Under the pieces are notes generated by a model that was not told the DNA's origin, searched no databases, and saw only the letters and a list, made by a program, of their open reading frames with translations. The position numbers and the translations under genes are program-made. 64,000 nucleotides of DNA from Lepagella muris (GTDB taxonomy: Bacteria > Bacteroidota > Bacteroidia > Bacteroidales > Muribaculaceae): NCBI RefSeq assembly GCF_004793975.1, contig NZ_SRYB01000009.1, positions 1 through 64,000 on the forward strand, written 5' to 3'. Of the stretch, positions 43,514-52,148 are shown piece by piece. How positions within the stretch are numbered: position 1 is the stretch's first letter; the number at the start of each line of letters is the position of its first letter.

Positions 43514-44168
43514 GGAATTATCAAAACAACTGTGTGCCGTGTTCAACTTAAAGGGTATTACATCTAAAAGTTATGTCCATAAGGTTGAGTGTATTTTGGT
43601 AGGCTTGACATTTGTCAAAGTTCCGAATCGGGATTACAAACTATTTTTTACGATATATCCGTTATGGCGTTCTACCCTGAAAAGTTGCATAGATGTTCCT
43701 TTATTGCTTCAACCGTTAGTAGATGACAACGGTCTTGACATATATTTGTCTGACAGTACAAATATTATTGAAAAATGCAGCAAGCAATTTCAATTGTTAA
43801 GCGGAAGCAACACAATCTCGGAATTTGTCAGGATTTTATATGAAATTATTGCAACCGACAAGTCCATACAAACCAACTTTATACTTCAAATGAAGATATA
43901 CGAGTTGATATATGGTGTCGCTCTTTATCTCAACAAAATAGATATAGCCCAGGATGTGTACATACAGATTTCAAATCAAATATCCGGCTGGGACACAAAG
44001 ATATTCAAATATTGGTACGGCGATAAAGATACATCACTGTCGAAACTTCTTGAATTTGAATCAAACAAGCGCAGAATAGTCAAGAATGTTGTCCTTAACT
44101 CCTCCGACCCCAAAGTAAAAAAATTGCCAGCTTATAAATTCCTTGAACACCATGAAGCTGACCGATAA
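43503..44168 (+). CDS. Soluble protein, cargo array gene 8
   Basis: This protein has 221 residues from MENKELSKQL (ATG at 43503, inside the end of the previous gene). It has no signal or span, so it is one of few cytoplasmic products of the array. It is mixed alpha/beta with a helical C-terminal half, and no family is recognised. It ends LEHHEADR-stop, made of a boundary block that opens the next gene (17-base overlap). Confidence 0.6.
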   Translation: MENKELSKQLCAVFNLKGITSKSYVHKVECILVGLTFVKVPNRDYKLFFTIYPLWRSTLKSCIDVPLLLQPLVDDNGLDIYLSDSTNIIEKCSKQFQLLSGSNTISEFVRILYEIIATDKSIQTNFILQMKIYELIYGVALYLNKIDIAQDVYIQISNQISGWDTKIFKYWYGDKDTSLSKLLEFESNKRRIVKNVVLNSSDPKVKKLPAYKFLEHHEADR

Positions 44169-44180
44169 ACGATTTTGGAA
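44152..44180 (+). repeat. Cassette boundary block 3 (two-frame EADR-stop / MKLTDK)
   Basis: ATGAAGCTGACCGATAAA followed by CGATTTTGGA. The 17-base overlap has the same extent as at 41272 and 46164. Confidence 0.85.
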
Positions 44181-44727
44181 CAGATGTGGAAACGCGGTCA
44201 ATGAACTATTCTTTTGGCTCTTTATTGCGTTTGCCGTGTTGCTCGCCATTGATTTATGGTGTATGTTGGCGACTGCCATAGTATGCCTGTTCGGGGAAAT
44301 GGGTAAATCGTTGACATTGTTGAAAATATTTGGAGCATTTGGGATAATTCTCATACTATTCTCCAATTTTACATTATGGCTGACAATGTATTCGCCAAAG
44401 ATATATAAACGGCTTGTGTCAGTAGTCCGTAGTAAACGACTGAGACTATTGTATTTCCTGACATTAGGCTATGTGAACGTATATCTGCTGAACCTCTATT
44501 ACATCAGATTCAAATATAACCAGTATGAACTGACTCAGTATCGTGTAAATGTGGGATATTCGGTTTTGGTCATGTTCCCAATCATAAATATCCCGGTCTA
44601 TGTAGCGGCCATTCGTCGTAGCGGGCGACAAGTGCCCTTGGGCTATGCGGCTAAGTTATATATGCAGGGAAGATTAGCAACGTACTTGATACAAAAGGAT
44701 TATTCATCATTAACAGAGAATCAGTGA
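44152..44727 (+). CDS. Polytopic membrane protein, cargo array gene 9
   Basis: This protein has 191 residues from MKLTDKRFWNRCG. It has about four spans (LFFWLFIAFAVLLAIDLWCML, IFGAFGIILILFSNFTLWL, LLYFLTLGYVNVYLLNLYYI, YSVLVMFPIINIPVYVAAI). A Gly/Leu-rich TM region and a positively charged loop separate them. Its stop overlaps the next ATG by one base. Function unknown. Confidence 0.65.
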   Translation: MKLTDKRFWNRCGNAVNELFFWLFIAFAVLLAIDLWCMLATAIVCLFGEMGKSLTLLKIFGAFGIILILFSNFTLWLTMYSPKIYKRLVSVVRSKRLRLLYFLTLGYVNVYLLNLYYIRFKYNQYELTQYRVNVGYSVLVMFPIINIPVYVAAIRRSGRQVPLGYAAKLYMQGRLATYLIQKDYSSLTENQ

Positions 44728-45107
44728 TGAAACGATACTATCTGTTTGATTACATCTGGTATATTGGCGAGGCTTTGAGGAAAAAAGATGGCAATCCATC
44801 AAGCGGAAGTCTGACGCTGAGTTTTGTTTGGTGGTTTGGAATCCTTGTTCCGTTATTACTGCCAGTGATGTTCCGGCTCTTTGGAAATCCGGCAGCGATA
44901 ATATGCGGACTCGCGCTGATATTTTTGCCTGAAATCTTTTGTAGACTGCGTTATACCGTGCAACGCCGCAAGGAGATAATGGAGCATTATTCCGGTATGA
45001 AGAGGCTGTACCAGCGGTTGTTTGTCATCTATGGACTAACTATTCTATTTGCAGCTACGGCTTTAATCATTATGTTTAGTCTTGGATTCATTACAAAGAA
45101 GCTATGA
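44727..45107 (+). CDS. Small membrane protein, cargo array gene 10
   Basis: This 126-residue protein (ATG at 44727; a GTG one codon earlier is possible) has two adjacent spans (FVWWFGILVPLLLPVMFRLF, AAIICGLALIFLPEIFC), the charged loop RRKEIMEHYSGMKRLYQ, and a last span (LFVIYGLTILFAATALIIMF). This is the layout of gene 1 at 39399, hence a probable paralogue. Its stop overlaps the next start as ATGA. Confidence 0.65.
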   Translation: MKRYYLFDYIWYIGEALRKKDGNPSSGSLTLSFVWWFGILVPLLLPVMFRLFGNPAAIICGLALIFLPEIFCRLRYTVQRRKEIMEHYSGMKRLYQRLFVIYGLTILFAATALIIMFSLGFITKKL

Positions 45108-46180
45108 AACTGACCGATACAAAATATTTGATTATATGTGGATTGCTTCTATCGGTGTACATAAGTATTTATGCACGCAATATCAGTGTCAGCGGACGTA
45201 TGGTTGACAAATATAATGGCGAGCCGTTGATAGGGGCTTGTGTATATGCCGCTTGTACCGATAAAAAAGACAGTCTAATGGCAGTAGCGGATACTGCGGG
45301 ATTGTTCACGGTGTCAGTTCCGGAGAATCAGCTATTGCGATTTCAACATATGGGTTACAGGGATACATTTGTTTTCGCAAAGTCAAACCTACTAATTGAA
45401 CTGGCCGATGATGGAACCTGGAAAAATCCATTGTGGATTATTGACAGCGTAATCGCTGACGTGAACTACCCGGATATATGGTATCAATCGCCATTTGGTG
45501 ATATCACATTGGAATCATTAGTCTGTGAAGCGATGCCTGTGTTGCGGGAGGATGATATAGAAAAAGTACATTTGATAGACTCGACTATATGCTTCGGAAA
45601 CATTCTATACACCGGATTATGTCGGGTAGATACAAAACCGACCACCGTGCAGATAATTGTTGACGGTGAAAATTGTGGCATAATAACGGAACGAGCTGGG
45701 CGATTGGCAGGAGAAACCGGGGCTATAAAATATGCCTCGAATATCCTGAGAATAGACAGTGTAGTAGATGCCGTAGCCATTGACACCAAGAAACTTTTAC
45801 TTATACCCACTGAGTATTATAAAAAGGCTGAGAAAATGTTGGTCGTGACTACGGATCACCATTACCCCTCTGTGGCTGAATCTGGTTTTCTGCCATATCG
45901 ATATGACAATGGCGATGATTATGTCTCTGATGGACGGTATCGAATTGTGGATAGTGATGGAAGAATAGGATATGCCACAGCAAACAATGCGGTGATAATA
46001 CCTCCTCGTTTTGCATTTGGTTTTCCTTTTCATAATGGCCTTGCAAGGGTTACGAACAGCGGTCATCTTGAAACTGTAATCGGAAGTGATGGAGAATACC
46101 ACTATTGGGTAAGCAATAGCTGGTATTGGATTGATAAAATGGGCAACCGACTTGGAATGGAAGATGAAACCGAACGATAA
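45104..46180 (+). CDS. Exported protein with CarboxypepD_reg-like and WG-like domains, cargo array gene 11
   Basis: This 358-residue protein opens MKLTDTKYLI, a diverged boundary start, with a signal peptide to about residue 24. Residues 25-95 form a carboxypeptidase-regulatory-like beta-sandwich (ISVSGRMVDKYNGEPLIGA, LRFQHMGYRDTF), as found on TonB receptors. A middle domain is unknown. Residues 295-345 resemble a WG/KWG beta repeat (YRIVDSDGRIGYATANNAVI, FHNGLARVTNSG). It ends EDETER-stop within a boundary block. It probably acts in the periplasm or at the outer membrane. Confidence 0.68.
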   Translation: MKLTDTKYLIICGLLLSVYISIYARNISVSGRMVDKYNGEPLIGACVYAACTDKKDSLMAVADTAGLFTVSVPENQLLRFQHMGYRDTFVFAKSNLLIELADDGTWKNPLWIIDSVIADVNYPDIWYQSPFGDITLESLVCEAMPVLREDDIEKVHLIDSTICFGNILYTGLCRVDTKPTTVQIIVDGENCGIITERAGRLAGETGAIKYASNILRIDSVVDAVAIDTKKLLLIPTEYYKKAEKMLVVTTDHHYPSVAESGFLPYRYDNGDDYVSDGRYRIVDSDGRIGYATANNAVIIPPRFAFGFPFHNGLARVTNSGHLETVIGSDGEYHYWVSNSWYWIDKMGNRLGMEDETER

Positions 46181-46193
46181 ACGATTTTGGATA
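46164..46193 (+). repeat. Cassette boundary block 5 (two-frame ETER-stop / MKPNDK)
   Basis: ATGAAACCGAACGATAAA followed by CGATTTTGGATA. It differs from blocks 1 and 3 at two positions and keeps the 17-base overlap. Confidence 0.85.
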
Positions 46194-46352
46194 GCATGGC
46201 TTGTGCTTCTCATCTTGGCGATTGTGAGTTGTATGACAGGAGGCTGGAACGAGGATACAGCGTTGCTTGGTGCGGCTTATACGCTGTCGCTGTTATCGTT
46301 CAAAGTACTATTATCTTTTTTGACCTTTGCGCGTTATTACTTTATGAATTAG
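46164..46352 (+). CDS. Small membrane protein, cargo array gene 12
   Basis: This 62-residue protein from MKPNDKRFWIAW has two hydrophobic segments (IAWLVLLILAIVSCMTGG and LGAAYTLSLLSFKVLLSFL). It overlaps the previous gene by 17 bases through the boundary block. It is the last member of the array before the mobilization-related genes. Function unknown. Confidence 0.6.
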   Translation: MKPNDKRFWIAWLVLLILAIVSCMTGGWNEDTALLGAAYTLSLLSFKVLLSFLTFARYYFMN

Positions 46353-46362
46353 AAATTTCACT

Positions 46363-47310
46363 ATGAAAAATCAGCAAGATAACTTAGGCAGTCAGGATGG
46401 AAAGATTGATTTGAAGATGTGGATGGAGGAGCATCCGCAGGAATATGGCGAGTTTGCTGCGGCGATGGGCGAAGCGGACTCGCTGGAGGTGTTTTTGTTG
46501 GGTGCAGCAGCATTTCTTTCGTCGCCGGAGTTTCAGAAGCGATTGGAGAATATGATTGACCTTGACAATCTGGACTTGGATGAGCTTTTGAAGATTATCC
46601 GGGAATCGGGCTATGCCCGGATTGTACTGAGTGGGCAGCCGGCGGATAGCGAATGGGCTAAATACCGGTTGCCCTTTGCCGCATGGCTCAAATATGGACG
46701 CTCTTCTGAAATGATGATAGATAATATTGAGGAAGCGGCAGAGTCGATTGACAACAAACAGTACCAGTGGCAGCTTGCAAAGTTCATGAAGACATTTCTT
46801 GCGAGGGAGGTAGAGGATAAACGACGCTCGCGCAAGGATTTGAAGGAGTATCTTGATTATCGCATGAGTGTAGATAACTGCAATTTGGCTGATTGGGCGT
46901 TGGAGGGTATTGATGAGTCTAAACCGACTGCTAAAATTACAGAAAACGCAGAATTATCTCATGACCTTCTTTCCCTTTTGGCATCTCACGGCAGTGAGAT
47001 TGTTAAGCGCATTGGCAAATGGATAGAAACACATATCCGTGGCGTTGACATAGCGCACTTATATGTCGCACTTGTCGAGTCTGGCGAGCTGGATCCGTCA
47101 ACACCTGTCAAACGATTTGTCGAGATATTATCCGCCACATTCCCTGAATGCAAAATCGTCGGCGAGCGTCAGGTGCAGAAGAGCGTAAACACGCTACAAG
47201 ATTTATCTCCCAATCGTAAGCGATTTATCAAAGACGAGCCAGAACATCGCTTCGCTATTGACTCTATAAAGACCGATGTTTTACGAATTGACCCAGATGG
47301 AGTAGACTGA
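46363..47310 (+). CDS. Helical protein of mobilizable elements, unknown function
   Basis: This 315-residue soluble protein is acidic in its first half (LDNLDLDELLKIIRESG). The C-terminal half reads RGVDIAHLYVALVESGELD, then FVEILSATFPECKIVGERQVQKSV. This tail resembles the regulatory RteC-type region found next to excision genes in Bacteroidetes elements. I treat that as a hint, not an assignment. It lies before the excisionase-like gene and could regulate excision. Confidence 0.5.
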   Translation: MKNQQDNLGSQDGKIDLKMWMEEHPQEYGEFAAAMGEADSLEVFLLGAAAFLSSPEFQKRLENMIDLDNLDLDELLKIIRESGYARIVLSGQPADSEWAKYRLPFAAWLKYGRSSEMMIDNIEEAAESIDNKQYQWQLAKFMKTFLAREVEDKRRSRKDLKEYLDYRMSVDNCNLADWALEGIDESKPTAKITENAELSHDLLSLLASHGSEIVKRIGKWIETHIRGVDIAHLYVALVESGELDPSTPVKRFVEILSATFPECKIVGERQVQKSVNTLQDLSPNRKRFIKDEPEHRFAIDSIKTDVLRIDPDGVD

Positions 47311-47470
47311 AATAGCCTCTTTTCAATTCGTTTGATTCGTTTTATAGTTCGCGAACTTAACGAACCATCAATTCCTTTTAATCCAAGAAATTACGCTATA
47401 CTTTTGCGCCATCGTTCCATTTCGGAGCGGTGGCGTTTCTATCTTATGCCGCCAGTAGAAGCGTCGAACA

Positions 47471-47806
47471 ATGTCGGCAATCAAAACAAAAATGCAAGAT
47501 TTATTAGATATGCTCAATGAGGGTCGGGCCCATGTCAAGGTAGAGATGAACGCCGAAGACCTCAAAGCATTTTCGGAGGACTTGATCCGCCGCGCAAAGG
47601 ATGAACTCGGCTCGATGGTCGAGGCTGCCAAGAAAGAACGTATGCTCACCAAAGCCGAAGTAAAGGAACTCTTTGGCGTATGCGATGCCACACTCTGGCA
47701 CTGGGCAAATAAAGGTATCCTCAAACCTGTCAAGACCGGCAACAAGATTATGTACCCGGAATATGAGGTACGCAAAGCCCTCGGACAACGTAACATCAAT
47801 ATCTGA
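47471..47806 (+). CDS. Excisionase-like helix-turn-helix protein
   Basis: This 111-residue protein has an N-terminal coiled coil (about 5-55) and a MerR/Xis-type winged helix (MLTKAEVKELFGVCDATLWHWANKGILKPVKTGNKIMYPEYEVRKAL, about 58-105). Such proteins direct excision and often control mobilization genes in Bacteroidetes elements. It is followed 5 bases later by the DUF3987 gene. Confidence 0.82.
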   Translation: MSAIKTKMQDLLDMLNEGRAHVKVEMNAEDLKAFSEDLIRRAKDELGSMVEAAKKERMLTKAEVKELFGVCDATLWHWANKGILKPVKTGNKIMYPEYEVRKALGQRNINI

Positions 47807-47811
47807 GCATC

Positions 47812-49224
47812 ATGAAAGCGAATGGCTATTACAACCATCCACGCTTTCCGTTGGAAGCCGGATGTGGATTGATCGAGGAGGATAGCATTGCCTTTACCTG
47901 CGATTCCGGTAAAACTACCGAAACTCCTTCTTTCCCTTTGGAGATATTTCCGAAAGCAATCCGCGACATAATAGAGGCTCTTGAGGAGTATGAGAACTAT
48001 AATGTCGATTTCACTTCGGCTTCATTCCTTACAGTATTCGCGGCTGCTATGGGCAACACTTGGTCAGTCCGCTTCATGACAGGATGGGTAAGCCGACCGA
48101 TAATCTACATGGTGCTTGTCGGCTCGCCGAGCTGTGGCAAGACACCTCCATTGCAACAGGCGGTCGCACCTCTTCTCAAACTCGACGGAGAGTATGACAT
48201 GATCTACTGCAAGGAGATGGAAACCTACCGCCGATGGGAACGCATGTCGGCAAAGCAGCGTGAGAAACATTCTCTACCTGAAGAAATGAAGATGCCTCAG
48301 CGAAAATGCCATGTAGTGGTTGACTCCACCGTAGAGGCTCTTATCGGAGCTTTGCGCGACAATCCGCGCGGAGTGCTGATTTACAAGGATGAGATAGACA
48401 GCCTTCTTTCCAATTTCAACCGCTACAACGGTTCGGACGAGGGCTACTTTCTCAGTCTGTTCAGCGGCACGCCTTTCAAGTACAGCCGAAAGTCAAACAA
48501 CGAACATATCTTCCTCGCCAATCCCTACTGTTCGATTATAGGCTCTACTCAGCCGGGGCGCCTGGACGAACAGTTCGGCGGCAAGCGCATGATGAACGGC
48601 TTTTCATCTCGATTCCTGAAAGTCTATCCCGAAATTGACAAGATGCCATCGTGGAATGACACCGCCATGCCTGACGGCGTTCTTGAAGAATGGGGGCGAA
48701 TTATCCGAAAGGTGGTAACAGTCACTCCTTCAACAGACCAAGAGGGAAAAGCAACCTCAATAGAGCTACTGTTTTCCCAAGAGGCAAAGCTCCGCGTAAT
48801 TCAATGGAAAGACGAGGTCAATAACAAGGCTTATGCTGAAACGGATTCAGATGCTGTCAGGGCGTTGTGCGGCAAACTGGAAACTTATCTGGTCCGCTTC
48901 TGTCTGGTCATACAGATTATGCACTGCATCTGTGGAGAATCGGGCATGGATAAAATTGAACCGGGAACTGCCGAACTCGCCATCAGGCTCACCGAATATT
49001 TCAGAAACATGGAGAGCCGGATTGCACCGGAGATTGAAACCGGTATCCTTGACAACCGGTTCACCGAGTTACTCGGAAACCTCAGGGATTCGTTCACCAC
49101 GGCAGAAGCTGTCCGGGAAGCCCTGCAACTCGGAATCTCGGAATCTTCGGTCAAGAGATTCCTAAGAGACGGAGGCCGAGGATTCGTGAAGAAAAAGTCA
49201 CACGGTTGCTATAGCAAAATATGA
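47812..49224 (+). CDS. DUF3987 primase/helicase-like protein
   Basis: This 470-residue P-loop protein has the Walker A-like loop VGSPSCGKTPPL (about 100-111) and an acidic Walker B-like strand GVLIYKDEIDSLLSNF (about 184-199). A sensor-like segment (FLANPYCSIIGSTQPGRLDEQF) follows, with a helical C-terminal part. DUF3987 proteins are found on mobilizable elements and phages and probably help replication of the excised circle. The N-terminal primase domain seen in longer homologues is missing. Confidence 0.85.
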   Translation: MKANGYYNHPRFPLEAGCGLIEEDSIAFTCDSGKTTETPSFPLEIFPKAIRDIIEALEEYENYNVDFTSASFLTVFAAAMGNTWSVRFMTGWVSRPIIYMVLVGSPSCGKTPPLQQAVAPLLKLDGEYDMIYCKEMETYRRWERMSAKQREKHSLPEEMKMPQRKCHVVVDSTVEALIGALRDNPRGVLIYKDEIDSLLSNFNRYNGSDEGYFLSLFSGTPFKYSRKSNNEHIFLANPYCSIIGSTQPGRLDEQFGGKRMMNGFSSRFLKVYPEIDKMPSWNDTAMPDGVLEEWGRIIRKVVTVTPSTDQEGKATSIELLFSQEAKLRVIQWKDEVNNKAYAETDSDAVRALCGKLETYLVRFCLVIQIMHCICGESGMDKIEPGTAELAIRLTEYFRNMESRIAPEIETGILDNRFTELLGNLRDSFTTAEAVREALQLGISESSVKRFLRDGGRGFVKKKSHGCYSKI

Positions 49225-49439
49225 CCCATGCGCTGACACTATGAACTTTTGACATTATGACATTTTCGACCGAGGTCGAACTGATTGAGATACCCCGGTT
49301 GCTCACGCCTGATTTGGAGTATAAACCTTGCTTTGCAAGATATGCCGATTGTGTCCACAACGGCTATCCCGCCTCCCCCGAGGTGAGGGTCAATCCCGCT
49401 CGAAACTCGCAGTCTTTTGTCTAATGACACATTGCCCGT

Positions 49440-49755
49440 GAACGATGATAGACTGAAAAATGAATGATGAAAAACTGAAAATCTGCGGTTGATATATTAT
49501 CAAGCAACACATTTATCATGAACCGTGATACTTCGGTTAATCGGTCATCGTCACATTGGATAATCTATACATTGGATAATATGATAATGAGCCATTGGAC
49601 AATGGAGCATTAGACGATCGAGACAACCAGGTATTATATCATCAAGGTATCAGGTCATCAAATCATCAAGCTATCATTATACCAAGTCATATAGTCTTCA
49701 TTGTATCAGATATTCAATCAACCAATCTATCAAACCATAATATCTTAAAAAGTTA
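49440..49755. other. Repeat-rich noncoding spacer before mob genes, oriT candidate
   Basis: Between the DUF3987 gene and mobC there are about 540 bases without a gene. The second half holds CATTGGATAAT / CATTGGACAAT units (49553-49605) and several ATCATCAA units (49637-49677). Short direct repeats directly ahead of relaxosome genes are typical of transfer origins. The nick site cannot be placed from this sequence alone. Confidence 0.45.
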
Positions 49756-49761
49756 ATCTCT

Positions 49762-50142
49762 ATGCCCGATAAAAAATCCATTACTATAAAAATACGTGTC
49801 GATTCGCAGACCCACACAAAAATGCAGTCAGGAGCCGACAGATATACCGACGGTAATCTCAGCGCGTTTGTCCGATGCGCTACTCTCAAATACAACGAGG
49901 AGCCAGTCACTGACCGCGACAATCCCCGTATGATTGCTTTGATCAAGTCCGCTATCAAGCTCATCGAAAGAACTGGCACCAACACCAATCAGGTTGCAAA
50001 GCACATCAACGAACAGCAGAAAATGAATCCTTACTCGTTGCGGGCGGCAGATCTTCTTCCCTTCGGTCAGTTTTGCGAGGGTACAGAAAAAATCCGGCAG
50101 ATGCTGACATACCTCTATAACATGATAATTTCAGGAAAATGA
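49762..50142 (+). CDS. mobC: MobC-like relaxosome protein
   Basis: This 126-residue protein has an N-terminal ribbon-helix-helix (KSITIKIRVDSQTHTKMQSGADRYTD) and the MobC signature ERTGTNTNQVAKHINEQ (about 73-89). It binds oriT DNA and helps the relaxase nick. It overlaps the relaxase gene by 4 bases, so both are made together. It stands directly after the repeat-rich spacer. Confidence 0.88.
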   Translation: MPDKKSITIKIRVDSQTHTKMQSGADRYTDGNLSAFVRCATLKYNEEPVTDRDNPRMIALIKSAIKLIERTGTNTNQVAKHINEQQKMNPYSLRAADLLPFGQFCEGTEKIRQMLTYLYNMIISGK

Positions 50143-51896
50143 TAGTCAAGAAGCTCAACGATGTGTCCGGCGGCGGTTTCCCCGGCGCTCGATATAACGA
50201 GAAGAAGATTGCTGATGGCGTGGCAACCCTTATGGCGATGGAGAACGTCAGCGAGGCGTTGCGTCACAATGTCGAGACGCTGCACCGCTTCGGCCTTGAT
50301 GCCTCGGCTGAAGTCGAAAGGTATATGAAAGAAAACTCTAAGACCTACGGCAATACAAAGACAACACGTTTCCAGTTCCACGTGTCGGCCTCCGTGAAAG
50401 GACGCGCCATGTCGCCGGAAGAACTTACCGACTTTGCGCGAGAGCTTATGGTGGGTATGGGATATGCCCGTCAGCCGTATTTTGTTTACGCCCACCATGA
50501 TACCGGCAACAACCATGTGCATATTCTCTCGACGAGAATAAAGCCTAACGGTTATGCCATTTCTGACCATCAGGACAGGCGCAGGCTTAACGAGTGCGCA
50601 AATCGCATACTCTCTCCTGACATCAAGAAAGATATTGACCGAATTCTCAGCTACGACTACGAAACGGAGGGGCAGTTTGCCAATATCGTCAAGACTCATG
50701 GTTACAAGATAGAGAAATCGCTCGACGGCTACCGTCTGTTCAAGTGTGGAGGCGACGCCGGGAATATCGCCATCGATGACATCCTCAATCGAATCACCAG
50801 GAACAGCCCCAAGCGCAAAGACCGCGCTACACAGCTCCGCTCCATAATCCGGAAATACAAGAGCGAGATAGCCGAGGGAAAATGTCAAAGTGTCGATAAT
50901 GTCAAAGTGTCAAAAGGTAAGAAGCGAAAGCCGGTAAAGGCAAAGTTGAACACCGACATCCGCAAAATACTTGACAACCACGGCAAACCGTTGAGCGAGG
51001 AGAACTGCCAGCGCATACAGACTCTCATTGATGTTCTCAAGACAAAGTTTGGCATAGACATCAGTTTCCAGAAGGACAAGGACGGCAGGGTGAGAGGCTA
51101 CAGTATAATCGACCATGCCGAAAAGATTGCCTTCGACGGCAGCAAGGTGATGAAACTGTCGGAGCTTATTGACTTCGCCATCATACCACAAAGGGAACCA
51201 TCGCCGCTTGACGTGTACCGCGACCTGTTCACTGTCGAGGTGGGCAAAGACAGCAGAGGAAACTATATGCTCATCAATGTCAAAGACGGCTCGACGTACC
51301 GCAAGCCAATCTCACCGAGGCAGTACGCATGGTATAACGGCGTGAAAGACGACGAGCGCGAAGATGTAGGCCTGACAATAGCGGCCACGATGTTCTCCGA
51401 GGAGATACTGACCGAATATCTCATGCGCTATCCGATACACAACCATCAAGAGAGAATAAAAGGCATGGCCGTTGTCAAACATAGAAACGGCAACTATTGC
51501 CTCCGCGCTGCCTTGACTGACGGCTATATGCCTTTGATCGAATTAACTCCGGAGGAGGAAGCCAAGTTCCGCTCTCTACATGCCGATGAACAAGCAAGAC
51601 AAGACTTCCTGATGTCAATAGCCATGCTGCATCTTACTCGAAAGGATGCCGAGGCAGTTAAAGAGAGGATAAAGCAGAATACCCAATCCAAAGCCGGAGT
51701 CCGTATTCTCCCTTCCCGTCCACAGGACTACTCCCCGGAAATCTCGCAAGTGTTCACATTCAATCTTGCCAACGCACTATCTTCCCTCAATGTCAGTTCC
51801 GGCTCATCCGGTTACAAGCGCGAGCACGAAGTCGGCAACCGCTCCCGCTACGATGACATCGACGACCGTCAGTCCGGCACAAGACTTACAATGTAA
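50139..51896 (+). CDS. mobA: MobA-type relaxase
   Basis: This 585-residue relaxase has the three-His metal motif YAHHDTGNNHVHILSTRI (about 120-137), preceded by TRFQFHVSASVKG. The N-terminal part GGGFPGARYNEKKI is typical of Bacteroidetes mobilization proteins. The long C-terminal region (about 260-585) has no catalytic motif I recognise and is polar. It nicks oriT and leads the strand into a recipient, using a helper's conjugation machine. Translational coupling to mobC (ATGATAG) supports the start. Confidence 0.92.
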   Translation: MIVKKLNDVSGGGFPGARYNEKKIADGVATLMAMENVSEALRHNVETLHRFGLDASAEVERYMKENSKTYGNTKTTRFQFHVSASVKGRAMSPEELTDFARELMVGMGYARQPYFVYAHHDTGNNHVHILSTRIKPNGYAISDHQDRRRLNECANRILSPDIKKDIDRILSYDYETEGQFANIVKTHGYKIEKSLDGYRLFKCGGDAGNIAIDDILNRITRNSPKRKDRATQLRSIIRKYKSEIAEGKCQSVDNVKVSKGKKRKPVKAKLNTDIRKILDNHGKPLSEENCQRIQTLIDVLKTKFGIDISFQKDKDGRVRGYSIIDHAEKIAFDGSKVMKLSELIDFAIIPQREPSPLDVYRDLFTVEVGKDSRGNYMLINVKDGSTYRKPISPRQYAWYNGVKDDEREDVGLTIAATMFSEEILTEYLMRYPIHNHQERIKGMAVVKHRNGNYCLRAALTDGYMPLIELTPEEEAKFRSLHADEQARQDFLMSIAMLHLTRKDAEAVKERIKQNTQSKAGVRILPSRPQDYSPEISQVFTFNLANALSSLNVSSGSSGYKREHEVGNRSRYDDIDDRQSGTRLTM

Positions 51897-51904
51897 GAAT
51901 GAAG

Positions 51905-51948
51905 TAGTGACTATCTCAGCGCACCACGCCGATAGTCACTATTATTTT
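51905..51948 (+). terminator. Terminator after the relaxase gene, built of TAGTGACTA arms
   Basis: TAGTGACTATC (51905-51915) pairs perfectly with GATAGTCACTA (51931-51941), followed by TTATTTT. The stem consists of the same motif as the end repeats of the element, so it could double as an inverted recombinase site. Confidence 0.65.
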
Positions 51949-52045
51949 GCAGAGAATTTAATGTAGAATTTAATTGGGTTTAGAATTAAACGCTACTTTT
52001 TAATACAGTTTAATCAAGCCGATTTATCGTGGTTTATAGCGATTT

Positions 52046-52148
52046 AGATAGTGACTATTATAGTGACTACGGACAATAGGGACTAAAAGAAAAATCGCCA
52101 ACTCTTTTAGAATTAGCGATTTAACTTTCTTGAAGGTGGTGCCACCAG
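52046..52148. repeat. Right boundary block of the mobilizable element (attR candidate)
   Basis: A 24-base direct repeat (52046-52069) is identical to 36661-36684. An imperfect hairpin around AACTC and GAATTAGC (52100-52117) and the 13-base core GTGGTGCCACCAG (52136-52148) follow. The order parallels 36455-36545. The rest of 51949-52430 has no gene, apart from the terminator at 52371-52405. Confidence 0.6.

Larger units (their letters stand above)
36533..52148 (+). mobile_element. Integrative mobilizable element, about 15.6 kb
   Basis: The span is set by the 13-bp direct repeat GTGGTGCCACCAG (36533-36545 and 52136-52148) outside a 24-nt exact direct repeat (36661-36684 and 52046-52069). It contains integrase, a RhuM-Fic gene, a cargo array, an excisionase-like gene, a DUF3987 gene, MobC and a relaxase gene, all on the plus strand. 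No conjugation (Tra/T4SS) genes are present, so it would need a helper element. The boundaries are inferred. Confidence 0.7.

Noticed and set aside
49553..49680. A CRISPR array in the repeat-rich spacer
   Set aside because: Repeat units are 8-11 bases, irregular in spacing and divergent; there are no 25-40 base repeats with unique spacers and no cas gene.
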